From Tyto alba (Eukaryota > Chordata > Aves > Strigiformes > Tytonidae): 64,000 bases of DNA. The notes below the pieces were generated by a model. The model ran no database searches. It was not told where the DNA came from and saw nothing but the letters and a program-made list of their open reading frames with translations. Of this stretch, positions 10,534 through 22,697 are shown piece by piece. Every line of letters starts with the position of its first letter. Positions within the stretch are counted from its first letter, which is position 1. Position numbers and translations under genes: made by a program. The stretch spans positions 7,133,730-7,197,729 of the forward strand of contig NW_024881324.1 in assembly GCF_018691265.1 (NCBI RefSeq). Reading direction: 5' to 3'.

Positions 10534-13250
10534 TCCCAAGAGCATTGTCTATAGGATATTTTTCCAATGCATATGAAGCCAAGCTTTGGCACACTGATAA
10601 CCTCCAGTGCTCCGTGATGTACCAACTGAAGTTCAAGCAGCATCAGGACGTTTGTTGCCAGGTTCATACTTTGTCCTGTGGCCAGGAGGCAATACAGGTG
10701 ATGCATGCGGTGTGGTAAGAAGTCTGGTCTCCTGGTTACAAAATGATGGTAGCCTGGAAGAGTCATGCTAATGCACACGAGCATGGCAGTAGGTAGAGAT
10801 CCTGAAATAGCCAGCTGTGTTGTGGAATGACTCAGCTGGTTATACATCAGTAATGCTGACTGAGTTGATAAGAGTGGGTGCAAACCCTTCGGAGTGTTTC
10901 TGTGCTGGCAAGCAGAACCCGACTGCTCGTTACATTTGTTGAATGCCTCCAAGAATGAGGCCCCTGATTTCTCTTCCAGAAATAGAGATGATAAATAATT
11001 GTTATAACTGCCTCCTTTTTATAATTACCTCCAAATGGATTTCTTTTTTTCCCAGAGATTCTAATTAAGTTTTACATTAATTATAAGTGTGCAGCATCCT
11101 TTTACCAGCAGAAGAGCCTTCTGGGAATTTCTGCTGTGTTGAGGCTTTGAAGGCCTGGTTTTAGTCCATTTGCTGAAGCCTGTACTCCTTGGGGCTACTA
11201 TTCTGTTTGACTCCCTCATTAAATATCCTGAGAACTTTTTATTTCTCTGGGATTTTAAATGCTTAATAAGATTTGTGTTTTTGAAGGCAAACACTGTTCC
11301 CTGGGAAAGCTGGGGAGATATTCTCTTTTGGCATTAGGGGAATTCTCCATCAACTGAAGCCAATCAGGAATACTAGCAGAAGAGGTTTTATTTGTGCATG
11401 GGAAACCTGACATCATTAAGATAGCAGAGATAGGCTGAAGATTCATGAACTGGAGAACAGTTTTCTCAAGGGCGGCTGTCTTTCAGTGTGGTTCCTATGT
11501 CCAAAACTGCCAAAGAGATGCCAGGTCAGAGCATAGGACTACTTGGTCAGAATGAATAGAGAGGACAAGAGAAGGAGTTGAGGCTGAAACACAGGCAGTC
11601 GATGGCAAGAGTGCTGTGGCTGCCAGGTCCATAGAGGAGGATTTCTCTATTTGTTCTGAAAATGATGGGCAGGTTGGCATGGACAACCTGCTTGGGGAGG
11701 TTTTAGTTTTGAGACTGTGCAGTGCTTGGAACAGTAGAGTCCTTCTCTTTGCCTGTGGTTCCTAAACACTATGATAATATGATGCAAATCTGAAAATAGT
11801 ATGGAGAAGAGGAGGGGACACAGAAATGAGCTGTTCTTGGAGGAGAACCCCCGGGCCTTGTTACTAGTGTTGTCCCTTGGATGATATCACAGATATGCCC
11901 ACGCTGTTGCTTTTTTCTGTTGCATCACCTTCATGGCTGAAGGTTACCAGAAAGGAGCATCATGAAGCCATGCCACACTACACACATATCTTTAGTCTGG
12001 TGTCATAAGACACACACATCTCTCTGAGACTTAGGCAATGATGTGTTAGGTGAGCAGTCTTCTGGAATGTATTGATGATATTTAGGTGTGTATGCACAGC
12101 AGCACTTTAAAGTTATGGATACAATGCGTGTGGATGAAGATCAGTGTCTTATTTTATGGAGGCTGTCCAGTTAAAAGCTCTCAGATACCCCTCTGGCCTT
12201 CTAAGTGATGAAATTCTCCATGCTTGATGTGTATGTGGGGGGGCATGTTCTTATATATGCATTTGTACATACATACATCTTGAGTGTTTAAGAATACAGA
12301 CAGTGCAGCCAGTGTGGGGAGACATTATTTCCCATTTCAATGCAAGTAGCTGGATGAATAAAAGGTATTACTTACCTTTGTTCAGTGGTAAGTGATGGCT
12401 GGAAATATCTGACAGGTTTATGTAATGGTTTAATGAGTGTGTAATGCATTAGCCTTCAGAAGTATGACTGCTGTTGACTTACTGGACTGCAGTCCAACAT
12501 ATGTTTTAGGTACATTATTTCTTAAGTAAACCAGCTACCTGAGTGCAACTATCTTGTGTGCAGTGCCTCTTTACATAATGATATTTTAAACACAATATGA
12601 GCAGTGAGACTGAAGATAGAAGTTAAAGAGAAATATTAATAAGCACTAGGTAAACCAGCACCTATGTGGTCTTCCTCAAATAGGTTTACTTGCTTTTCAG
12701 TATGTCTGAATAGCCTCCTGGTAGTTGTAGCATGTCCCTTTGGCAAGTAGTCTGGTCCCAAGGAGTGAAGCAGTCCCATGACTTCCTGCCAACTTTTGTC
12801 ACTGCCAAGCGTTGTGGGGTAGAGATCATGAATGCTGCTCTTCTGGGATCCACAGGAAGCCTGAAAAATTCACTGTGGGTGCAGCAATTCAACTCTCTTA
12901 CTATTCTGATGCATCTTCCTTCAGCAAGTATAGAATCAAGGGAGCTTGCTGGATTGCTCTGGGTTCTTTGCACTTGACTTTATTGTTTCATTCTCAAGTT
13001 TGATGGTAGCACTGCCTGTCAAAGAAGAGTCTTGTTCCTCAAACTGTGTTGAAGTGGTGGGGGCATGAGTGAAGTTCTTATGCAACCCTTGAAAACCTCC
13101 ACTGGAACATGGTGCATGAAAAGTGGAACATCTGCCTGTTGGCAGTTATACAGTAGTTGAGAACATTTACATAATTCACCAAAACTGTTTGGAAGAAAAC
13201 AAATAAGTACAATAAGGTGGAGGGTGGTAGTGTTTGGGTTTTGCTTTGTG
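10534..13250. other. Noncoding stretch, nothing recognised
   Basis: No gene, RNA or transposon recognised. A 161-codon minus-strand open frame (10467-10952) and overlapping frames on both strands near 12,690-13,000 have no recognisable domains. Sequence composition is unremarkable. Confidence 0.5.
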
Positions 13251-13324
13251 TTTTTTTTTTTTTTTTTTTTTTTCAGGGGGGAGGGAGTAGCGTTGGTGGT
13301 GTGTGTGTGGTGTGGTGTGTGGTT
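13251..13324. repeat. T23 run followed by GT-rich simple sequence
   Basis: Twenty-three T residues (13251-13273) lead into a G-rich stretch and then alternating GT/GGT sequence to about 13,324. Similar T-plus-GT low-complexity tracts recur in this window at 58,793. It is probably slippage-prone. Confidence 0.85.
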
Positions 13325-16300
13325 TTCTTATGTAGAATTGCAACATTCATACTTCTGCTCATTTAAATAAATAACCTCACCACATGTTATATTCACTGGT
13401 TATCAAATTATTAATTGAACATCTCATCTGAAAAAATTGATCTTCAATGGTAGGGTTTTACAGTAATAAATAAGTTCTGTGGCTGTCTTGGAGACAGGTA
13501 CCTAAGTTGTTTTATTTTGTGGTCATTATGGCTCATTGGTTTAGTAAACACAGTGTATGAATCTGTTTTGTTCAGCTCTTTTGGCTTTGGTGTAAGCTGC
13601 TTTTAAAATTCTTCTTTACAGATATGGAGATGGCACATAATAAATTAATATTTCAATTATTTATCTGCCATGAAGACAAGCTGTAAATGTTACTCATTTC
13701 TGACTTACCATATCTGAAATCAACTCTAAACAAAAATAGACCAAGTCTAGATCTTTGAGAAACTGTTTTGATGAATAGCTCAAGATACAATCATAAAGTC
13801 ATCAGACTTGATGTACTGCTCTTTGTTATATAAATCATCTAGTTGCTATAGTGAAAAGGTTATGGTTGATTGCTAGCTCTTGCAGAACACTGAATTAATA
13901 ACTTATATCCAAGTCCACCGTACAAGTTGAGATCTAAGACTATAAAAATACAGTTCAATCGTATATTCATTGCCTTATATTTGAATTTGATACATTAATG
14001 AGCAATTAAGCTTAAAAATGTAGAAGTCAGTGCTGATGTTGCCTAGGTGAGGACTTTGGGCCTAGTGATGGTGTTCTCTGCTAAACTAAAGAATAAATGC
14101 CTAATTTCTAAATCTTCTTACTTGATTGAACTGTTTTGATAAAACCATTTGTTTGAACTCTTGCATAAGAATTGATATGTATGTATAAATGAAGCTGTTG
14201 GCCTAATGCGGGTCTCAAAAGGATAATTCCTGTTGTCTTGTGGTTCCGTAAATCTGGGACTTGTTGCTGAAGGAGATTCCTGCAGGGGAAGGCACCACCC
14301 AGTGTAGTGCTGGACCAAGGATAGATCTGGAGAGCAGTCAGTGAGCTGGAATAAGTTACCCTTCATTTGGGATGCAGGGATTTCTGGGAACGACCCTGAC
14401 TGGGGAAGAGTAACCTGCCAGTCTAAGCACATGTGCACAACTCCCTGAGGAGAGGGTAGCAGTGACAGAAGACCTTGTTAGAGGAAAATCAGCATAAACC
14501 TTCTCCACACAGCACTGCTACAAGTTATCAGTGGCATATTAATGAATAAGCACTCTGAACTTGGTTGCAGTCATTATTTTTACAGACCTGTTATTTTCCC
14601 TCGCTCATGTGTGGATGGGTATCCCCATTAGGTGGAGAGAGGAACTAAAGAGTAAAGAAAGTGTAGCTTACAAAACTGACAGTTCTGATGCTATGGTTTT
14701 TTTAATATGTGAAATTCAGTAATCTCTAAATGTTGCTAGGAGAGGGCTGAACTATGGCTGATAAGCATTTTAAAATTTGTGGGCCTGCACTGTTTTAGCA
14801 GAAATGATCTCTGTAATGCAGGAATGAAAAGCTAAGTGATCATAATTACCCTGATTGACCTTAGGATGGAAGAATCTTCCTAAATCTGATTCTCGTTTAT
14901 TAATACCAAATCACCAAGCAGCATAAATGTGATCTGGATCTAGTGTCAAATTAAGCAGAATACAGTGTGGAATTTATGCTGGGTTTGTGCCAGCTGCGAG
15001 AGGACAGACAATACCTAATTCCGCATAAAGTATGCTAGAAACAAGATACCCCTTCATTTTTTTTTTTAATTTTTGAACATGTTTGTGTGGAAGTGAGTTT
15101 GCCATAGCTCGGTGCTTTGCTGATGGGTTTGATCCAGCCCAGATTGCCTTAAACCCAAATTTTCTGCTACCTAGAAATGGCCTTGGTCAGAAGCTCTGAC
15201 CAAGTCTTGTTAGTCATAGGTATTGAAGCTTGTGGAAAGAGCTGTACTCTCTTCAGTTTTCAAAGGGGTTTTCCACTTCTCTTGGCAGCTGTGGAAGTGC
15301 AGGAAGTCAGAGGGTTTGTGAGCAGGATTGTACCACTTATGTTCTTTAAACTGGCCTTCCTGCAGTTAGCTATAGCAAGTTCCACTCCCTGCATAAGGGT
15401 GTTGGGAAGGCATTGCCTGTAGATTATTTTGCTCACAGTGACAGTACTAGCCTGTGATCTTTCAGGAGCCATGTATACAGTTTGGTTGTCCCTCCCTCAA
15501 ACGTGATTTTTACACTGAGAGGACGTGGCTAAACTTAATAAATTAAATTAAATGTCAGCCTTGCAAACTTGGAATTGGAGATCGGGGAGTGCTGGAAAAG
15601 AGCTAAATGATTTTACAAGTACTTGGCATCATCTTGTGCTCTGAGCTTTTGTGTAAACATAAAACTGAAAGCCATTGCTCTATACTGCTGGCCTTATGCT
15701 CATGAGTTGTGACACTGAAGTAGAACCTGGACTACTGTTGCTGCTTGAACAGAAAACATGGGGGTTGTGTTGCCCAGCCTGCCCCATGCTTTGCAACTGC
15801 AATCTTTGCTGCTTAGAGACAACAGCCATCCCAAATCAATAATCTCTTGAAAATGTGGATTGTGAACCCTTACAAATCTGTACTATGCCTGTCATGCCCT
15901 GTTTCCTGAAGCCTTCCCTGCCATTATAGAAAAATGTATTATTTTTTTATGTGGCAAAGGCATGGATGAACTTTTCTAAAGCAAAAAGCAGTATGAAAAC
16001 AAGCTGCTCTTATTTTACTGTTAGATAAATTTACAAGCAACATCTTCAGGCAGCTCTGCGATGCTGAATTTGTTTTATTTTAGGGTGACAATGAAAGCAC
16101 CTTTTTGCCAAGTTTTTATCTGAGGGATAGCTTCTGCCTCCTAATCTCTGCAAGGTTAACATTACTGCTGTTTGTAGCTCTGAAGGCAAACTGTACATCT
16201 ATCTAATGATAGAAGGAGAATTTATGTTGCTTTTGTTTCTCAAAAAGCTGCTTCTTTTCCAAATTGCAGGAATACACACATTGCTGAAGTTCAGTTTCCA

Positions 16301-19300
16301 AAATAGGCTCTTGTCTTACATTTGGAGAGATGAAGTTTGGCTGGGAGTGGGGAGAAACAGCATCTATATGCTGTTTCTATGGGAAGTATTTATAGCTGTT
16401 TATGAATGCAACTGCATTCCAATAGTTTAAAAAAGGCATGCTGAACAGGATATACAATGTATCTCCTTATTTGAACTAGCTTAGAAAAAACTACCACCAT
16501 ACTTCTTTTTTTAGCTTGATTTCCTGAGGAAACTTGGCTTAAAAGAACATGCTCTGTGTGTGTGTGCACATGTCTCCTTTTGCTCTTAACTTCTTGGTCT
16601 TTTCACTGGTTTTAACCGAATTTGACAGAAGTTCTAAGGGTAATTAGTTCCTTCAGAGCTTACAAAACTGCATGACTCATGAAAGTAAGTGGAGGAGATA
16701 TATTGTTGATGCTCACATTGACATAAAGACAACAACATCAATGTGTTACTGGACAGTGGAGATCAGCAGAGGGGAACAATGCTATGAATGTCCCAAATGC
16801 AGAGGTAAATCTGTGCTTCAACTATGAACAGTATTAGACATAGAGAGTCGAGCTGTGGAATTCTGATTTATAGGAAAACAACCAATTTTCATTAGTTTTG
16901 TTTCTCAAGGAACTTTTGTACTGCTGAGAGTTAGTAAAAATATGTCAACAGATCTCATAACCATCTATTCAGCAAATCAGTGTTTTTATGTCTGCATAGC
17001 TCTGGAAAAATTAGCATTGTATTTAAAATACATTTATATTTTTAGCTCATGTTTTCTGATGAAGTCTCTTATGTTTGTCCCCAAAGAAGAGCTATATAGC
17101 TCCCTATGTGAAAGTGCAATATATAAGACTTTCCAGAATAATTGCACACTAAAGTCAGTTTAGCTAAAAAAGCAAACAACTTTTATGAAAAATATAATTT
17201 ATTTTTCCTCTGGAAAAGCAGTATACTGAAAAAAAATCTGAATTAGCTTTAATCTGCTCATTGTAATTCCATATAGAGCAGAGATACATGTCCAGACCTT
17301 GGTTTCCATGACCCAATGTGAATTTGCAGCGGGCTGCTTCTTCCCTTCCCAGGAAGATTCATCTGCAACTCTTCAAATGAAACCAAGTGTCATATCTAAG
17401 CAGTAGATCCAAAGAGGTAGGCTTTTAAATAAGCATCAGATACCCTGAGACCAGGGATAATAACTGAAGAGGCTGTATGACAGACAACCCAGTTTCTCGT
17501 TTCCTCATGTGATTTGGCATAGTCAGTACAGACACATAAGGAGATGGATTGTTCTCCTAATATTTCTTTCAGTGCTGTAACTGAAATTATACAGTTACCT
17601 ACTGCTAATTTGGGCAACATGGAGTTTAATCACTTTTTGCTGACTGACCAAGAGATCTGGAAAGCTGTATTTTACTACCTTTTAAGACTTTCTAGGACAC
17701 CAATGACGTTCTCATAGTTTTTCATGTTATAACTAAAAAGGTAAAGACTTGGTCCACAAATGGAAATCTGACAGTGTGCAAATCTACCTCCAGCTGAACT
17801 CCCCAGCCTTTCCTGTTTTCATTTCCTTAAATTCCTTTAATATGAAAGTGCTTGCCTCCTTTGCACACAGAGTGGCATCCCATTTTCATCTTGCTGAGTG
17901 CTGACACTGCATTTCTGTCTGTCTGCTGAGTTATTGTCTGGATTAATATTCATTAATTATGTTGGTTCAATGAGGCTGTGCTTGGTAAACAGCTTCTTGA
18001 GGACGTTACACGTTTTCCTGTGAGTGGTGTTTAGCATCCAGAAGATTAAAGTGTAAAACTGTGAATATAATCCAAATCCAACAAATGCTAACCTTTCTTA
18101 GGGTCTTTTAGAGGAGAGGGGATGGATAAGGGGAAGTGGAAGAAGAGAGGAAGAAACTATGGAATTGCTCTTGCATTGATAGCAGGGGCTGCCCTGTTGT
18201 TGTATGGAGTGGCCAGTGCTGACAAGCCCACAGTATCTGGTATTGCTCAACTACACATAAAGGGAAGCGTACTAAAACAACCTTTTCCTGCTACAACTTG
18301 GAACTCCAAGATATGTTTCTTAATGCTACTCATCTTAATTTGCATAATCAGTTTTTCTGAAAATGATTCAGGCGTTAAGATGCATCTGAACAGGCCTCTA
18401 TCCTGCCTGCAGAGGTAAATCCCTCTGGTGAGCTGAGCATTATAAATTTAAATCCAGGATGTGGGCTTGGTTGACGTACTGTACTTAGCAAGACAGGTAC
18501 AAATGATTGGGAAATAAAACTTGCTCTGAATTTCTCTGTGTTCCTATACCCAAAGGGTTTTGCTTTAAAGATTACTAATGTTTTAAGATTATCTTAAGGT
18601 AATAGGTAAGTAATTAAGGAACCATGAGCAGGGGAAATTTTTTTTTTTGAGCACAAACATTGCTTGACGGTAATCTTTAAAAAGAATTAAGGGTTCTGAG
18701 GAAGATGAAAATTCAAGCTGAATTTTCCTTCTCAAACAGAAGATAAATCAGTAGCCAGCACTTGTTGGTATGAGTACAACTTCTTCCATGACAGTGAAAG
18801 TTAACTTTGTAGCAGCTGGAATCCAGAGATTTCAATGTCTACAGATATTCTAATGGCCGTTAGAGGTATGTTATCTACACTGTTTATGGAGATGGAGAGG
18901 GAATCATGCCTAGATCTAGATCTTGCCTAGTTAAATTGACTTTGTCCACTCAGTAAACAGAGCAATTTTTTTTTTTAACATGCAAATGATATTTCTCTAT
19001 TTGTTTAAAAACAAGCTCAGTTGTACTTTTAGACTGTATCCTTTTTCAAATGCATCTCTCTTTAAAGGCAGTTACTGCTGGGAGATTGAAGTTCAGAGTC
19101 TTACAAAAGTTAGTACCTTACTTCATGTTTGAAAGTTTTGGTTTATTGCTTGATCCTGTGCTAGATAGCTACCTTCCATATAGCAATTGTCACAACTCTG
19201 TAAAATTCACTGGCAATTAAGCAAGCATTTCAAGTTGCGCTTAAGGATTCTGTATTGTCATTAGTTGTATTTGATGCTTCTAAAAGCATGACTGCAGCTG

Positions 19301-20718
19301 GTACAAACCTTTTGTCAATAGCTGGCCTGGGGAAATGCTTTACTGTAAGAAAAAGGATCTGAACAGGCCATCTCACCATTCTTTCATTCACAAGCTCCAA
19401 AGAAAGGTTAGATATCAAGAAAGCTCTCTGCTTGCTCTGAAGAAGAAAGGGCAAAAGCTAACTAATGGTAAACTTAATTTACATACAGTATATACATTCT
19501 TTACATACTGTATATAGAATTATTTATATACAGTGTGTATATGCAGCAACATCATACATGAGCTTTGTTCTGTGGAGCGGTGCATGTTGTGCTGTGTAAC
19601 CTTTCTATTTATTCTGATTTTAGGGAAAAATAGCAACCTCTTCCACCTAAAGTGTGAAAGAGATGCTCAGCATAATGCTGGTTAGCCTGGCTTAACAGCT
19701 AGGGTGTTCATGTTACTTAGGGTTTAAGGAAACTAGGTAAGCCAAGTAGGGTCTTACAGGTAGGGTGGGTGTTTCTACTGGTCAGTAGGTCTCGTGCTAG
19801 GGAGGCAACTTCTGGGGAATGCGAGTGTTCATTCCGCACAGCTGGCGCTGGGGAAAGCTTGCGTTGGTGAATTTGCCTGTATATGGAAGAGATTGTTTTC
19901 CTCACTGGACTTGGTTTCACTGTATGTTTTTTCCATAGGTGCTGAAATGGCTTTGCCAGTTTGGTACCACTGGAATTTTTAAAGGAAGTGATCTTGTTTC
20001 ATAGCTTTAGACATCCATCATGCTGCTGAACTGAGAGAGTGGGATCTTGTGTGTTGTTATTTAGTTTTCACTAAATAATTTTTGTTTACTTCAGTTCAAA
20101 ACCCTTTCTTCCATATTTCCATTATCTCTTTGGAACTTAGTAAATGAGGAATAGTATATGGAAAAATAACCAGAAAGTTTCCTATTTGTTGGGTATTTTG
20201 TTTGGTTGGTGTTTTTTTTTTAAACCTGGAAATTAGTAAAGTTTCAGATGGAACTTTGCAGAAAAAAGTTAATTGAAGAGGGACATATTCAGTCCACCCA
20301 CTTAAGAGACCGAAGGATTTTGCCTGTAGAACCCTGGCACGGTTATTGCTGTTGACATCAAGAGTATGTTTCATATGTATTACAAGGCCTGACATAAACG
20401 TCCAATCTAAGTTTCCCTTAAAAAAAAGGATATAGTTTATGTCAACAATTAAATCCCTTGGGAAACTGTGAGCTCATTTGATGATATATATATATTTAAA
20501 GTCCTTTTTACTAGTAACAAAATACTTAACTTTTAAAAAATATTTTTATTTGTTTTCATTAATTTTTTTAAATATTTCCATTTATTTCAGTTTGATCAAC
20601 AAAGTAAAAACATAGCAGGAGAGTTATGATGGATTATTGTTCTGAGAAGCTCCATACCAGTTGGGAAATAGCAGCAGGAACCTAAGCTACAGTTTACCCG
20701 AAACTAATGTTCTGGTAC
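13325..20718. other. AT-rich noncoding stretch
   Basis: No gene recognised. The sequence is AT-rich, particularly 13,330-14,040. The only open frame with any character is at 18122-18418, discussed as a finding, where a basic N-terminus is followed by a hydrophobic segment. Two octamer-like sites are present, one being ATGCAAAT at 18980-18987. A short inverted repeat (atacagtat/atactgtat) spans 19484-19514. I would not call a gene here. Confidence 0.5.
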
Positions 20719-20750
20719 TTTTTTTTTTTTTTTTTGTTTGTTTTGTTTTT
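20719..20750. repeat. T17 run with TTTG-rich tail
   Basis: Seventeen T residues are followed by TTTG/TTTTG units. Low-complexity sequence with no neighbouring retrocopy seen. Confidence 0.9.
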
Positions 20751-22361
20751 AAACTCCATTTATGAGCTCATCATGACAGGAACTCGTTATCCATGCATTA
20801 ATCTTCTGAAGAAGTAGTGTTTACATAACTAAGATGTTTCATAGTTTAGGCAAAGGATGCTAAGGACCCTTTGGCAGCTACAATTTGGAATATAGCAACT
20901 CTTCACAGTTTGTGTTTGAAGTGGCTAAAGCTATTTAGCTTTTGTAGGCAGATCTATTAACGCACACACAGTTCTGCCCAAGTAACAACTTCAGTAACTA
21001 AAACTTTCCTCTGACAATAAAATTCTTTTGTCTAACACAAACAAAACAAACCCATTTATAAATAAACTGAATGTAACCAAAGTCTTGAATATTCTGTACA
21101 GTAGTTCATACACTTGATCATAAACTCTAGAGAAAATTAACAAACATTGTGCTACTGATGCTGTTACAAAGTTGCAAGTAATATTCTGCATGTAACCCAT
21201 TTTGCTGATATTCAGAAAGCCAGATCTTAGTTCAGTTAGACTACCAGGATAAGAGTCTATCTGTATGATTTCATCTTCTCAAAATAATACAGAGGAAAAA
21301 CTTAAGTAATGGTAAGGGTGGGGGCATGTATCCATTTGGATTCTTTTGAGAAGAGAACACTCATTGCTTTTTTCCTTTGAATAGAGTTTCAGTAATGAAC
21401 ACTAATCTTCAGTAATAGTGTGAAGTGCCTGCACAGGGTAAGCATCGGAAGATAACCGAGTCTGTGACTGAAGCAGATGGAACCTTTTATAGCACCAGCT
21501 GAGACAATGTGGGAGCTGAGGGTAACACTGCTTTCTCAGGCTCAGGAAGGAGGAGAGCACTCTTCTTTTGCTTCTGCAGAAGAGGGAATATTGTGTTCTC
21601 GACTATGTCCCTCTCAGTCTTCACTCGAACTCCCCAAAGGACTGTTTGGCAGTGCAGAAGCTTTGGTTTATTTAATACAGAAGGACCTTTCTTTTCCTTA
21701 CCAATAATGTTTTGATCTTAGCTGGTATTGAGAAGTGCTTCATTCATTACGGCTGTTGGCAGTGACATAAAGGCATCCAGTGTTTAGCAGGTCTTCTGAA
21801 TGTACATTGCTTGGAAAGAAAGCTGGGCTTCTTCATGTGTAAACATCTGTCTTAGTCCTGTAGTGTCTGGACATCTGGAAAACATGCAGTGCATTGTGAG
21901 CATGATCAAAACTTCATCCTTTAATGTATCTCTTCACAAAGCTCAAATCGTTCCACTTCTTGAGGGTGGAATTGCTTTTCTTTGTCCATGACATTTGAAG
22001 GGCTCTGCTGTGTGTGTTGTACAAGCCAGGATCTTGTGCTAAGTTTTGTTCTATTGTTTCCGTTTGTGATGGTGTCAGGTATTGCAAATGACACCGAGAA
22101 TGATGAGGAACATGTCTCCTGTGGTTCCTAGCTTTAGCACTGAGCTCAGTGAAGCAGGCTATTTTTGGTGAGGTCCATAAAGCATGATAAAGTGTGTGTC
22201 TGTTTTGTTTTCACATGTAGACACAGATCTATACAGTGGTACTGTTTGCTTTTGGGAGCCCAGGCAGTAGCATGTTTGTGCATCTGTTACTCTGTGCATT
22301 ATGGTGTGGTCACTTTGAAGTAATTTGTAGATGCTGGTATCAAATAGCCCCAATAATATTA
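20751..22361. other. Noncoding stretch, nothing recognised
   Basis: No gene, RNA gene or transposon recognised before the CR1 tail at 22362. Open frames here are under 80 codons and overlap one another. Confidence 0.5.
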
Positions 22362-22697
22362 TCACAGAATCATAGAATACCAGGTTTGAAGGGACCTCAA
22401 AGATCATCTTGTCCAACCTTTCTTGGAAAAAGCAGGATCTAGACAAGATGGCCCAGCACCCTGTGCAGCTGAATCTTAAAATCATCCAGTGTTGGGGAAT
22501 CCGACATTTCCCTGGGGAGATTATTGCAGTGGCTGATTGTTCTCTTTGTGAAAAATTTTCCTCTTGTGTCCAATCTGAATGTCCCCAGGAGTAACTTGTG
22601 CCCACTACTCCTTGTTTTTTCCATGTGAATCTTTATAAAAAGGGAATCTCCATCTTCTTTGTAGCCACCCTTTAAATACTGGAACATGGTGATAAGT
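22362..22697 (-). mobile_element. CR1 LINE, 5'-truncated old copy (3' end of ORF2 and tail)
   Basis: CR1 is the dominant non-LTR retrotransposon of birds. It copies itself by target-primed reverse transcription and usually leaves 5'-truncated copies with an (ATTCTATG)-type tail rather than poly(A). Read on the minus strand, this copy ends in ...attctatgattctgtgat (plus-strand 22362-22379). The adjoining 'tccaacctttct..' and 'ttgaagggacctcaaagatc' blocks are typical of the 3' UTR. The minus-strand frame at 22439-22687 encodes the C-terminal end of the CR1 reverse-transcriptase protein, with FQYLKGGYK, LDTRGKFFT and NNLPRE recognisable. Similarity fades near 22,700. It lacks the endonuclease and catalytic reverse-transcriptase regions, so it cannot be active. 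It looks more diverged than the copy at 56,516-58,030 and appears to be a different subfamily. Confidence 0.92.

Noticed and set aside
10467..10952. 161-codon minus-strand ORF
   Set aside because: No recognisable domain, membrane segment or transposase motif, and no splice or promoter support. Likely a chance frame.
22159..22605. 148-codon minus-strand ORF
   Set aside because: It runs through the CR1 fragment in a non-coding frame. The real CR1 frame is 22439-22687.
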